A stretch of DNA of 46,130 bases from contig NZ_CAUM01000148.1 in assembly GCF_000350085.1 (NCBI RefSeq), forward strand, positions 1 through 46,130. The letters run 5' to 3'. A program made the translations under genes and the position numbers. Below, piece after piece: positions 1 to 8,420 of the stretch (its first letter is position 1; each line of letters starts with the position of its first letter). This DNA comes from Mesorhizobium metallidurans STM 2683. Its GTDB lineage: Bacteria; Pseudomonadota; Alphaproteobacteria; Rhizobiales; Rhizobiaceae. The notes beneath the pieces were generated by a model. The model was given only the letters and a program-made list of their open reading frames with translations. It did not search any database and was not told the DNA's origin.

Positions 1-1
1 A

Positions 2-868
<867 letters not shown>

Positions 869-992
869 TTTTGCTCCGCCTCGTTATGCCTCTTGCGCGA
901 TCCTTGCCCTCGCCCGCTTGCGGATACAAGACCTTGCTGCTCGAAGCCATGGTGACGCTGCGGACGCTGGCCCGGGTCTCTGCTGACAGCTG

Positions 993-1028
993 TTGGATTA
1001 GCCGAATGGTCGGTATATATTCTATATA
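993..1028 (+). promoter_or_regulatory. vapBC promoter and candidate VapB operator
   Basis: A -10-like TATATT at 1016-1021 lies 17 bases after TTGGAT at 993-998. It sits inside the inverted repeat TATATA-TTC-TATATA (1014-1028), just ahead of the antitoxin start. VapBC complexes usually repress their own promoter by binding such palindromes. The overlap with the -10 box fits autoregulation, which is inferred here. Confidence 0.45.
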
Positions 1029-1045
1029 AATAGGTAGATGATAGA

Positions 1046-1312
1046 ATGGCTCTGTCGATTAAGAACTTGGAAGTCGAGCAACTGGCCCGCGAACTCGCTC
1101 GCCGCCGCCGCGTGTCGGTGACGGAAGCCATCCGGCAAAGCCTCGAGCGCGAAGTTGCACGCGAGCGGCTTGTGCCGCGCGATGAGAACAGTGACCTTTT
1201 TCAGCGCTTGATGGCGATTGCTGAAAGGGCCGCACAAATACCTGAGCGCGAAGACGCGATGAGCGACGATGAAATCCTCGGTTACGACGAACTGGGAATC
1301 CCAACGCGATGA
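1046..1312 (+). CDS. vapB: VapB-family antitoxin
   Basis: An 88-residue protein of the Rv0623/PSK-like VapB group. Its N-terminal half is a basic ribbon-helix-helix-like segment (LSIKNLEVEQLARELARRRR, then VSVTEAIRQSLEREV). Its acidic C-terminal tail would wrap the toxin. It should neutralise the VapC toxin encoded immediately downstream and help repress the shared promoter. Its last codons overlap the toxin start (ATG at 1309), the translational coupling typical of type II toxin-antitoxin pairs. A short AT-rich stretch with an inverted repeat precedes it. The assignment rests on sequence character plus context and is strong. Confidence 0.85.
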   Translation: MALSIKNLEVEQLARELARRRRVSVTEAIRQSLEREVARERLVPRDENSDLFQRLMAIAERAAQIPEREDAMSDDEILGYDELGIPTR

Positions 1313-1698
1313 TCGTCGATTCTTCGGCGTTGGTCGCCATTTTGCGCACAGAACCAGGCTATGACCGTTTCGTCTTGGCAATTGCCCAGGCTGAAAGACG
1401 TTTGCTTCCGGCACCGGCGCTGCTTGAAACGACAATGGTGCTCGTCGGCCGCTGGCAGGACCAGATTATCGATCGCTTGGAAGCATTCCTGCACACCGCC
1501 TCGATCGAGACGATCGCCTTCACCGCCGACCACGCCGCGGTCGCCCGTCAGGCCTTCCTGCGATATGGCAAGGGCCGGCATCCGGCTGCACTGAACTTCG
1601 GCGACTGCATTGCCTATGCCACGGCCCGGCTCGAAGCCATGCCGCTGCTGTTCAAGGGTGACGATTTCCGGTTGACCGATATCGAACCGGCCGTGTAG
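1309..1698 (+). CDS. vapC: VapC PIN-domain ribonuclease toxin
   Basis: A 129-residue PIN-domain protein, expected to be a Mg-dependent endoribonuclease acting on tRNA or rRNA when freed from VapB. The acidic active-site set is visible: D4 in MIVDSSAL, E40 in LLETT, D99 in NFGDC, and D118/D119 near the end. Length and motif order match VapC. It overlaps vapB by four bases and ends one base before the stop of the convergent LuxR-type gene. All catalytic residues are present, so the toxin looks intact. Its RNA target cannot be read from sequence. Confidence 0.9.
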   Translation: MIVDSSALVAILRTEPGYDRFVLAIAQAERRLLPAPALLETTMVLVGRWQDQIIDRLEAFLHTASIETIAFTADHAAVARQAFLRYGKGRHPAALNFGDCIAYATARLEAMPLLFKGDDFRLTDIEPAV

Positions 1699-1699
1699 G

Positions 1700-2365
1700 T
1701 CAGACAAGCACCAGGCCCTGCCGCATGGCGATAGCGATCGCGTCGGTGCGATTGGCGGCGCCAAGCTTGATCAGGATCGCCGCGACATGGAATTTTGCCG
1801 TGTGTACGGAAATGTTCAGCCGGCGCGCGATCACCTTATTGGGCGCGCCTTCGGCCAGGAGCGCCAGCACCTCGCTCTCACGCGGCGAAAGCGCCGGCCG
1901 AACGGCTCCATCGTCGACCGGCTCCTCGTCCAGCGCGTCGCCGTCGTGGAAAGCGAAATCATCATGCCTGCCCGTCATGCGGCGGGACCCGTCGGAAATC
2001 CGGTAACCTGCCGCGGCAAGCCGAACGGCAGCGGCGACCAACAAGTCGTCGGCCGCCGCCGGCAGCACGGCGAAAAGATTGTCGGCTGGCGGCTCGTGGC
2101 CGGCCCGTTGGGATAGCAGCACCCGAGGCATGGCGGGGTCGATGGCCAAGCGTTGCAGGTTCCGCTCGTCGACGACAGCGACATCCGCTCGCTCGCCGCC
2201 ACCGCCGCTGCCGGCCGTGACCGGCAGGATATCCCCGCTCGCAGCGAGCGCCGAGGACAGGTGCCCGGCATGCGCCGCATCGGCAAGCGCGATCAGCACG
2301 GTCAGCCGCTGTTCCGCGACCACGCCATCCGCGGTCCTGTCCCTTATGATCGCCTCAACGGCCAT
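1700..2365 (-). CDS. LuxR-type regulator with degenerate receiver domain
   Basis: A 221-residue DNA-binding regulator. Roughly the last 60 residues form a LuxR/FixJ helix-turn-helix (LSPRESEVLALLAEGAPNKV, then IARRLNISVHTAKFHVAAIL). The N-terminal part has the length and hydrophobic rhythm of a response-regulator receiver. It lacks the usual acidic pair at its start (LTVLIALADAA instead of a VDD-type motif), although an aspartate near the normal phosphorylation site remains (ADVAVVDE). It may therefore act without phosphorylation. Its start lies 7 bases after the stop of the inactive HtrA-like gene, so the two are probably co-transcribed, which suggests a link to proteolysis or stress signalling. 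Confidence 0.8.
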   Translation of the reverse strand: MAVEAIIRDRTADGVVAEQRLTVLIALADAAHAGHLSSALAASGDILPVTAGSGGGGERADVAVVDERNLQRLAIDPAMPRVLLSQRAGHEPPADNLFAVLPAAADDLLVAAAVRLAAAGYRISDGSRRMTGRHDDFAFHDGDALDEEPVDDGAVRPALSPRESEVLALLAEGAPNKVIARRLNISVHTAKFHVAAILIKLGAANRTDAIAIAMRQGLVLV

Positions 2366-2372
2366 GGATGCC

Positions 2373-3245
2373 TCAGCTCAGCGGCTTCTCGCCGATTGTG
2401 ACCGCGACGTCACGCTGCTCGCCGCCGCGCACCACGCCGAGCGTTACCGGGGCGCCGGCGCTGTCCGGCCCAAGTCTGCGGATCAGGTCGCGCGGACCGT
2501 GCACGGCCTCGCCGTTCCACGCCACGATGATGTCGCCGAGCAAGAGGCCGGCCGCTTTTGCCGGGCCATTGTCATCAAGGCTCATCACCATCGCGCTATA
2601 AGCGTCGCGATCGCGGACCGGATGCAGGCCGGCGCCGAGATAACCGCGCGCGACATGGCCCTTCTCGCGCAGCGTCGCCACTGCCCGTTCGATCGTCTCG
2701 TAAGGCATCACCAGCGCCCGCCGGCGCGGCCCGAACAGGAGCATGCCTATCAGCGCGCCCTTGCCATCGAGCACCGGGCCGCCCTCGAAACGACCGCCGG
2801 CATTGACGGCCAGATTGATGCGCCGGTCGATCGTGCCGCCGCGCATCGAACGCCAGACAGGACCAACCTCGCCGACCGTGCCGAATACGGCAAGCGCGGC
2901 ACCTTCGCTGTTACCGACCGTGACGGCCAGATTACCAGGCCGCACGACCTCCGCCCTGGCCAGTGAGTGCACGTCAGCGGCAGCGGCCGGCTTCAGCAGC
3001 GCGACACCGGTCGATGGATCGCGGCCGACCAGCTCGGCCTTCACGGTCTCGCCCGAAGCCAGCGTCAGCTCGATCTCCTCGCCGGTTTCCACCGCCTCCT
3101 CGGCGGTGACGAAGTAGCCGTCGCGCCAATGGAAAGCGCTGGCTGTGCGATGGTGATGCGTGGCGAAGCTCGCTGTCGCTGGCGCCGCCTTGGCGGCGAT
3201 ATCGGCAACGGCGTCGGAAAATGCGCTCAGGTTGAAATCGCTCAT
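2373..3245 (-). CDS. HtrA/DegP-like S1C pseudoprotease with PDZ domain
   Basis: A 290-residue protein with a trypsin-like S1C fold and a C-terminal PDZ domain (about 195-285, GYLGAGLHP ... GPAKAAGLLLGDIIVAWNGE). Aligning by eye with the intact protease encoded next door, every catalytic residue is changed. The His position is E50 (VTAEEAVE), the Asp position is G80 (DPSTGVALL), and the Ser position in GNSGGP is E154 (GRFEGGP). It is therefore predicted to bind, not cleave, proteins. The start at 3245 (MSDFNLSAF) was preferred to an upstream in-frame start because GGAGAC precedes it at good spacing. No signal peptide is seen. It is probably co-transcribed with the LuxR-type gene. Confidence 0.85.
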   Translation of the reverse strand: MSDFNLSAFSDAVADIAAKAAPATASFATHHHRTASAFHWRDGYFVTAEEAVETGEEIELTLASGETVKAELVGRDPSTGVALLKPAAAADVHSLARAEVVRPGNLAVTVGNSEGAALAVFGTVGEVGPVWRSMRGGTIDRRINLAVNAGGRFEGGPVLDGKGALIGMLLFGPRRRALVMPYETIERAVATLREKGHVARGYLGAGLHPVRDRDAYSAMVMSLDDNGPAKAAGLLLGDIIVAWNGEAVHGPRDLIRRLGPDSAGAPVTLGVVRGGEQRDVAVTIGEKPLS

Positions 3246-3415
3246 TATTTGTCTCCTGGGTTTTCTCATGCCCCAGATATCGCTCGGCAGCACGTTGGCC
3301 GGTACTCGCCTGACGGCTAGTTGAGCTGCGCACTGGCCATCTGGTCAGGTCGCGGCCGCACGAGCCGCTCCGCACATATAGTTACAATTCAGCCCGATAA
3401 CACAGAGCCCCGCCG

Positions 3416-4363
3416 ATGGCCCTCGCCGCCCAGAAACTGCAACCCGACGACGACCTGCTCGATGCCTATTCGACGACGGTCGCAGATGCTGTCGACCGCA
3501 TCGGTCCGGCCGTCTGCCGCATCGAGCGCATCGGCGGCGCCGGCGGCCATGGCTCCGGCTTCGTCATTGCCCAGGACGGACTGGTCGTCACCAACTTCCA
3601 CGTCGTTGGCGATGCGCGCGCGGTGCGCGTCTCGATGCCGGATGGCGCCTCGCGGGAAGGCCGTGTGCTCGGTCGCGACCCAGACACCGACATTGCGCTG
3701 GTGCGGGCCGACGGCAACTTTGCCGATGTCGCGCCGCTTGGCGATTCCAAACGCCTGCGGCGCGGCCAGATTGCGATCGCCATCGGCAATCCGCTCGGCT
3801 TCGAGTGGACCGTCACATCGGGCGTCGTCTCGGCGCTCGGCCGCTCGATGCGCGCCTCCACCGGCCGGCTGATCGACGACGTCATCCAGACCGACGCGGC
3901 GCTCAACCCCGGCAATTCAGGCGGACCCCTGGTGTCCTCGGCGGGCGAGGTCATCGGCGTCAACACCGCCATGATCCACGGCGCGCAAGGCATCGCTTTC
4001 GCGGTTGCCTCCAACACCGCCAATTTCGTCATTTCGGAGATCATCCGCTTCGGCCGCGTCCGCCGCGCCTTCATTGGCGTCTCCGCCGACACCACCAGTC
4101 TGCCGCGCCGCGCAGCACTTCTGTCGCAAGTGTCGAGCAGCACGGCGGTGCGGCTGCGCAGCGTCGAGAAGAACAGCCCGGCGGCCAAGGCCGGCCTGAA
4201 GGAGGGCGACATCATCGCCGCCATCGACGGCCGCCCGGTGAGCGGCGTCGACGACCTCGTGCGCATGCTCGACGCCGAGCGTATCGGCCGCGAGACGCTG
4301 TGCACGGTGGTGCGCCGCTCCGGCATTGCTCAGGTCACGCTGATGCCGGTGGCGCGAAGCTGA
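3416..4363 (+). CDS. HtrA/DegP-like S1C serine protease
   Basis: A 315-residue trypsin-like protease with one PDZ domain. The triad is intact: H62 in TNFHVVGD, D92 in DPDTDIAL and S168 in NPGNSGGP. The PDZ domain occupies about 215-310 (SPAAKAGLKEGDIIAAIDGR). No signal peptide or N-terminal membrane segment is visible, so a cytoplasmic location is possible, unlike classical periplasmic DegP. It is transcribed away from its triad-less paralogue across a 170-base gap, suggesting shared control and perhaps hetero-oligomers. Its last 34 bases overlap the convergent arginase-family gene. Protease identity is firm; substrate and partner are unknown. Confidence 0.9.
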   Translation: MALAAQKLQPDDDLLDAYSTTVADAVDRIGPAVCRIERIGGAGGHGSGFVIAQDGLVVTNFHVVGDARAVRVSMPDGASREGRVLGRDPDTDIALVRADGNFADVAPLGDSKRLRRGQIAIAIGNPLGFEWTVTSGVVSALGRSMRASTGRLIDDVIQTDAALNPGNSGGPLVSSAGEVIGVNTAMIHGAQGIAFAVASNTANFVISEIIRFGRVRRAFIGVSADTTSLPRRAALLSQVSSSTAVRLRSVEKNSPAAKAGLKEGDIIAAIDGRPVSGVDDLVRMLDAERIGRETLCTVVRRSGIAQVTLMPVARS

Positions 4364-5262
4364 AAGACCCGGCCAAGCAGCGAAACCAGCAGCACTGCCA
4401 GCTCGCCGGTCGGATCGAGATCCGGATCGAAGATCGTGATGTCCATTCCGGCGCAGCGCGGGTCCGCCACCAGCGCCGCGAGGACGACGACGAGATCGTC
4501 CGGATTGATGCCGGGGCTGCCCGGCGAATCCACCGCCGGCATCACGGTCTGATCGAGTGCATCGACGTCGAAATGCACCCAATACGGCCAGCCGGTTCGC
4601 GCCAGCGTTGCCCGGGTCTTTTTGAGGACCTTTGCCGCGCCAAGCTCTCGCGCGGCAAAGACGTCGATCAGCGTCATCGCGGTCGAATTGATGTCCGGCC
4701 AGGCGAAGTCGGGATTACGGTTCTCGCGTTCGCCGATCTGGATCACCTGTTCGTCCGCAACAAGCGGCCCGGCGATATCAGGCCAGTCGGTCAGCAAGGG
4801 CTCGCCACGTCCGGTGGCGAGCGCAAGATCCATACCCGCGGCCGAGCCGAGTGATGCGTTGATATCGTAGTTGCCGGGGTGGCGGAAATCGCTGTGGCCG
4901 TCGACATGGATCAGCGCGAGCGGACCAGAACGCCGCGCTGCGGCCAGCGCGCCAAGCAGAATCGCGCAATCACCGCCGACGACCAGCGGTAACTCGCCCC
5001 GTCCGAGGGCGCTGGCGACGATCTCCGCAAGCTCCAGATTGAAGCTGCGTATCGCGTTGCCGTTGCGCAACCGGGTACCCAGCTGTGGCTCGGTGCTGTA
5101 GGCGGGCCGATCGAGATCGACCAGCTTGGCGGGCGAAAGCATCTCGATCAAGCCGGCTTCGGTCAGCGCCTGCGGTGCGCGCCACGTCCCCGGTACGTGA
5201 CCCGGCCGCAGCGGACGAAGACCAAGGTTGGAGGGTGCGCGGACGATGCAGGTTTCACGCAT
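4330..5262 (-). CDS. arginase/agmatinase family ureohydrolase-like enzyme
   Basis: About 310 residues, of the binuclear-manganese ureohydrolase fold. The metal motifs appear in order: GGDC (C99), HVDGHSD (D121, H123, D125) and HFDVDALD (D232, D234). The first motif is normally GGDH, so one Mn-ligand histidine is replaced by cysteine, which some arginase-like proteins share. Amidinohydrolase activity on arginine, agmatine or a related guanidine compound is likely, but the substrate cannot be assigned. The start MRETCIVRAP at 5262 was chosen; an in-frame start at 5319 would add 19 residues without obvious homology. The 3' end overlaps the convergent protease gene by 34 bases. Confidence 0.82.
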   Translation of the reverse strand: MRETCIVRAPSNLGLRPLRPGHVPGTWRAPQALTEAGLIEMLSPAKLVDLDRPAYSTEPQLGTRLRNGNAIRSFNLELAEIVASALGRGELPLVVGGDCAILLGALAAARRSGPLALIHVDGHSDFRHPGNYDINASLGSAAGMDLALATGRGEPLLTDWPDIAGPLVADEQVIQIGERENRNPDFAWPDINSTAMTLIDVFAARELGAAKVLKKTRATLARTGWPYWVHFDVDALDQTVMPAVDSPGSPGINPDDLVVVLAALVADPRCAGMDITIFDPDLDPTGELAVLLVSLLGRVFQLRATGISVT

Positions 5263-5372
5263 GGAAAAGGGCCCAGAATTGCCAAGCTCACCATAGACCG
5301 CGAATGCCAGTCCGGTCACGCGGCTGGAGCCGTCGCCTCACCTCTGCCGACAGTTCCTGCCAGAGCGGTCGT

Positions 5373-5798
5373 TCAGGTTCCCGCTGCTCCTTCAACAAAC
5401 TGCGCCAGGAACTCCGGGCTCGGCGGGATCGGCTTGATCACGTCGATCAGCACGCCATTGGGGTCTTTCGTGATGAAATGGCGCTGGCCGAAGGGCTCGT
5501 CGCACAAGGATCGCAGGATCGGCAGGCCGGCGGCAAGGATCCGTTCGTAGACCGCGTCCGGATCCCTGACCTCGAAGTTGATCAGCAGGCCCGACGTGCG
5601 GCCACGCCCCTCTTCCGGGATCGTCTCGTGGTCGCCATGGACGATACCGAGATTGACGCGACGGTCCTCGACAGATTGCAAATGCGCATACCAGTCGCTC
5701 GCAAACAGTGGCTTGAAGCTGAAGTGCTTGATATAAAAGGCCTTCGTGCCGGCCACGTCGCCCGTCATCAGCACTGGATAATAGCTCGTTGTCTTCAT
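5373..5798 (-). CDS. VOC (glyoxalase/bleomycin resistance) family protein
   Basis: A 141-residue single-module vicinal-oxygen-chelate protein, with the N-terminal TSYYPVLMTGDVAGTKAFYI and a C-terminal DPNGVLIDVIKPI strand typical of the fold. Members bind a divalent metal and are lyases, dioxygenases or drug-binding proteins; no specific reaction can be assigned. The start at 5798 has a GAAGGAAAG ribosome site, and longer upstream extensions would run through the divergent regulator gene. It is divergent from the TetR gene across two palindromes, so it is the probable target of that repressor. That regulation is inferred from layout. Confidence 0.85.
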   Translation of the reverse strand: MKTTSYYPVLMTGDVAGTKAFYIKHFSFKPLFASDWYAHLQSVEDRRVNLGIVHGDHETIPEEGRGRTSGLLINFEVRDPDAVYERILAAGLPILRSLCDEPFGQRHFITKDPNGVLIDVIKPIPPSPEFLAQFVEGAAGT

Positions 5799-5819
5799 CT
5801 TTCCTTCTCCCGCTAGATC

Positions 5820-5864
5820 ACATACACTCTGTATGTAAATGTTATTAACATACAGGCTGTATGT
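5820..5864. promoter_or_regulatory. paired TetR operator palindromes
   Basis: Two 17-bp inverted repeats lie 28 bp apart centre to centre. ACATACACTCTGTATGT (5820-5836) has one mismatch, and ACATACAGGCTGTATGT (5848-5864) is perfect. They occupy the gap between the VOC and TetR genes, and the second abuts the TetR ATG at 5865. Repeated near-identical palindromes beside a TetR gene are strong operator candidates. Confidence 0.75.
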
Positions 5865-6491
5865 ATGCAACAGAAATCCGGGCGCCGTTCCAACCGTGAT
5901 CGCACCGAAGCAACGCGTGCCGACCTCATCGCGGCGGCACGCAAACTGTTCACCGAAAAATCCTATGCCGAGACCGGCACGCCGGAGATCGTCGCCGCGG
6001 CCGGCGTTACGCGCGGCGCGCTCTACCACCATTTTGCCGACAAGCAGGCGCTGTTTGCCGCCGTGGTCGAGCAGGAGGCGGCGGTTGTCGCCGAAGAGAT
6101 CGAGCGCGCCTCGCCGCCGTCGCTGTTTGCCCGCGACGCGCTGATTGCCGGCTCCGATGCCTACCTCGCCGCCATGCGCGCGCCAGGCCGCACGCGGCTC
6201 TTGCTGCTTGACGGACCAGCCGTGCTCGGCCGCGCCGCCATGGACGAGATCGACAACCGCCACGGCAACCGTACCCTGCGCGAAGGCCTCGTGGCGGCGA
6301 TGCGCGCGCAATCCATGGTGAAATTGCCGGTGGAAGCGCTGACTGCGCTGTTTGCGGCCGCCTTCGACCGTGCTGCTCTTGCGGTCGATGCCGGCGCTTC
6401 AGCCGACGACTATCGCGCCGTTCTCATGGCGTTGATTGATGGGCTGTCCCCGGTTCCTCATCAGGCACCTCGCCCGGCTCGAACTCGTTGA
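5865..6491 (+). CDS. TetR/AcrR family transcriptional regulator
   Basis: A 208-residue repressor. The N-terminal helix-turn-helix is about residues 18-62 (TRADLIAAARKLFTEKSYAE, then VAAAGVTRGALYHHFADKQA). The helical C-terminal ligand domain is variable. The ATG follows directly on the second operator palindrome with no room for a ribosome site, so the message may be leaderless or start at the A of the ATG. It is divergent from the VOC gene and likely represses both. The final 68 bases overlap the convergent LysR gene, so the C-terminal tail is read on both strands. Confidence 0.9.
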   Translation: MQQKSGRRSNRDRTEATRADLIAAARKLFTEKSYAETGTPEIVAAAGVTRGALYHHFADKQALFAAVVEQEAAVVAEEIERASPPSLFARDALIAGSDAYLAAMRAPGRTRLLLLDGPAVLGRAAMDEIDNRHGNRTLREGLVAAMRAQSMVKLPVEALTALFAAAFDRAALAVDAGASADDYRAVLMALIDGLSPVPHQAPRPARTR

Positions 6492-7380
6492 AACAGCCAA
6501 GCTGGCGCTTGAACTGGTCGATCAGCCAGGCCGCCGCCGGTTTCGGACTGCGGTCAGCCCGGTGCATGGCATAAAGCGGCGAGCGCACCTCGTTGTAAGG
6601 TTCCAGATCGAGCTCCACCAGCCGGCCGCTGGCCAGATCGTCGGCGATCAGCCATCGCGGCAAGCCGCCCCAGCCCAATCCTTCGCGCATCAGCGTGTGC
6701 TTGGTCCGCACATCCGTCAGCCGCCAGGTGCGGTAGGCAAAGACGCCGTAGTCGCGCCCCTTGGTGCGCTCGGACTGGTCGGAGACGACGAGCTGGATAT
6801 GTTCGCGCACCTCCTCGAGCGGCACCGGCTTGGGAAGCAGCGCCAGCGGATGGTTGGGCGCGGCGGCCGGCACCATCGACATGAAGCCGATGCGCACAAG
6901 ATGCGCGTCGACCTCGCCCAGCAGGCCGCCGATGCCGAGATCGGCCTGTCCATTGACGACATGATCGGGGATCAGGCCGAGCGTGCCGATATGCAGGCGC
7001 AGCATCACGGTTGGAAACTGCGCCTCGAACGCCTTCAGCACCCGAACCAGAACCGGTGACGGCAGTGTCGCGTCGACCGACAGCGCCACTTCCGCCTCCA
7101 GCCCCTGATGGTGGCCGTCGACGCGCGAACGGATACGCTGCAGCATGCCGACCATGCGCCGCGCATCCTCCAGCACCGCCCGGCCGATCTCGGTCAGTTG
7201 CGGCTCGCGCGTGCCCTCGCGCTCGAAGAGTTTCAGCCCCAGCTGGGCTTCAAGATTGGCAATGGTGTAACTGATGACGGACTGGGCCCGGTTAAGCTTG
7301 CGGCCGGCGGCCGAAAAACTGCCGGCTTCGGCCACCGCAACAAGCACCTGAAGTTGATCGAGCGTCGGATTGGGCTGCAT
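6424..7380 (-). CDS. LysR family transcriptional regulator
   Basis: A 318-residue LysR-type regulator. The winged helix-turn-helix fills residues 1-65 (LDQLQVLVAVAEAGSFSAAG, then RKLNRAQSVISYTIANLEAQ), and the effector-binding domain follows from about 92. It is divergent from the azoreductase gene, whose start is 106 bases away. By the usual LysR logic it is the likely activator or repressor of that gene, with the AT-rich gap (ACATATAAAATATACC at 7407-7422) as a plausible binding region. Its 3' end overlaps the TetR gene by 68 bases. Target and effector are inferred only from position. Confidence 0.9.
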   Translation of the reverse strand: MQPNPTLDQLQVLVAVAEAGSFSAAGRKLNRAQSVISYTIANLEAQLGLKLFEREGTREPQLTEIGRAVLEDARRMVGMLQRIRSRVDGHHQGLEAEVALSVDATLPSPVLVRVLKAFEAQFPTVMLRLHIGTLGLIPDHVVNGQADLGIGGLLGEVDAHLVRIGFMSMVPAAAPNHPLALLPKPVPLEEVREHIQLVVSDQSERTKGRDYGVFAYRTWRLTDVRTKHTLMREGLGWGGLPRWLIADDLASGRLVELDLEPYNEVRSPLYAMHRADRSPKPAAAWLIDQFKRQLGCFNEFEPGEVPDEEPGTAHQSTP

Positions 7381-7486
7381 TCACATATCCAAAAATTAGA
7401 TGGGTTACATATAAAATATACCAGTTTTACGAATAGGTCGATGGCCCCACATGTGGCGGGACAATTCACCCGCTGGAGAGCCCGCC

Positions 7487-8125
7487 ATGTCCATTCTTCT
7501 TGTTACCTCGAGCCCGCGCGGCAGCGCCTCGCACTCGACCCGCATCGCTACCGAATTTGCCGACAAGCTGGTTGCCGCCGATCCCTCGGCAACGCTTGTC
7601 GTGCGCGACCTCGTCGCCAATCCGCTGCCGCATATCGATCCCGACTATTCGACCGGCATCTATACGCCGGTTGAATCCCGCACGCCGCGTCAGGCGGAAG
7701 TGGTCGGCGTTTCCGATGCTGTGCTCGAAGAACTGCTCGCCGCCGACACCATCATCCTGGCCACCGGCTTCATCAATTTCAACATCTCCTCGACCCTGAA
7801 GTCCTGGGTCGATCATGTCACCCGTTCCGGCAAGAGCTTCGTCTATGGTGAGAATGGCCCGAAGGGTCTCGTCACCGGCAAGAAGGTCTATATCGTGCTC
7901 GCTTCCGGCGGCATCTATTCCGAAGGCGCCGCCGTGCAGATGGACCACGCCATTCCTTATTTGCGTAGCGTGCTCGGCTTCATCGGCATGACCGATATCG
8001 ACGTCATCCGCATCGAAGGCGTCGCCATGGGCCCGGACACGGTCGAAGCCGCCCTGGCCAAGGCAACAGCTAAGGTCGATGCGGTGGTCACGGCCACAAG
8101 CGAGCGTGTCGCAACGGCGGCATAA
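7487..8125 (+). CDS. azoR: FMN-dependent NADH-azoreductase (AzoR-like)
   Basis: A 212-residue flavodoxin-fold oxidoreductase. The FMN phosphate loop is SSPRGSASHST at 8-18. FINFNISSTLKSWVDHVTRS and the later GIYSEG segment are characteristic of the AzoR/NAD(P)H quinone reductase group. The expected role is two-electron reduction of quinones or azo compounds in the cytoplasm, protecting against electrophiles. The start at 7487 was chosen because GGAGAG precedes it and MSILLVTSS begins the fold; the in-frame GTG-like start upstream adds 12 residues. A GC-rich hairpin with a T-run follows 32 bases after the stop. It is divergent from a LysR gene. Confidence 0.87.
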   Translation: MSILLVTSSPRGSASHSTRIATEFADKLVAADPSATLVVRDLVANPLPHIDPDYSTGIYTPVESRTPRQAEVVGVSDAVLEELLAADTIILATGFINFNISSTLKSWVDHVTRSGKSFVYGENGPKGLVTGKKVYIVLASGGIYSEGAAVQMDHAIPYLRSVLGFIGMTDIDVIRIEGVAMGPDTVEAALAKATAKVDAVVTATSERVATAA

Positions 8126-8157
8126 AGCATCGGCCATCAGTCATCGAGTTGAAGAAG

Positions 8158-8182
8158 GCAGGCGCCCCGGCGCCTGCTTTTT
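8158..8182 (+). terminator. intrinsic terminator after azoR
   Basis: A perfect 9-bp stem, GCAGGCGCC / GGCGCCTGC, with a two-base loop (8158-8177), is followed by TTTTT. It lies just downstream of the azoreductase stop. This is a classic rho-independent terminator on the plus strand. Confidence 0.85.
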
Positions 8183-8361
8183 GCATTTGTCGCCTGGCAC
8201 GGTGGCATCTGGCCGGTCAACCCTGGAATCGCCTTGTCGGCCTATCGGTCCAGGCTGAGCGCTGGTGCTGACGTTTCGCCCGGCTGACACTGGCGGCGCT
8301 GCCGATAACACTGCTTATGTGGTGCTGTCGAAGCAGTTCATATCGGGTATCACCCAGGGGC

Positions 8362-8405
8362 GCAGTCAAATAGGGTGCGGTCAAATAGGGCGCGGTCAGA
8401 CAAGG
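8362..8405. repeat. 15-bp tandem repeat, three units
   Basis: Two near-identical units, GCAGTCAAATAGGGT (8362-8376) and GCGGTCAAATAGGGC (8377-8391), are followed by a diverged third beginning GCGGTCAGACAAGG (8392-8405). They lie 16-60 bases upstream of the BKACE start. The rest of the 8183-8361 gap shows nothing recognisable. Confidence 0.8.
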
Positions 8406-8420
8406 CAAGGAATTCGAGAC

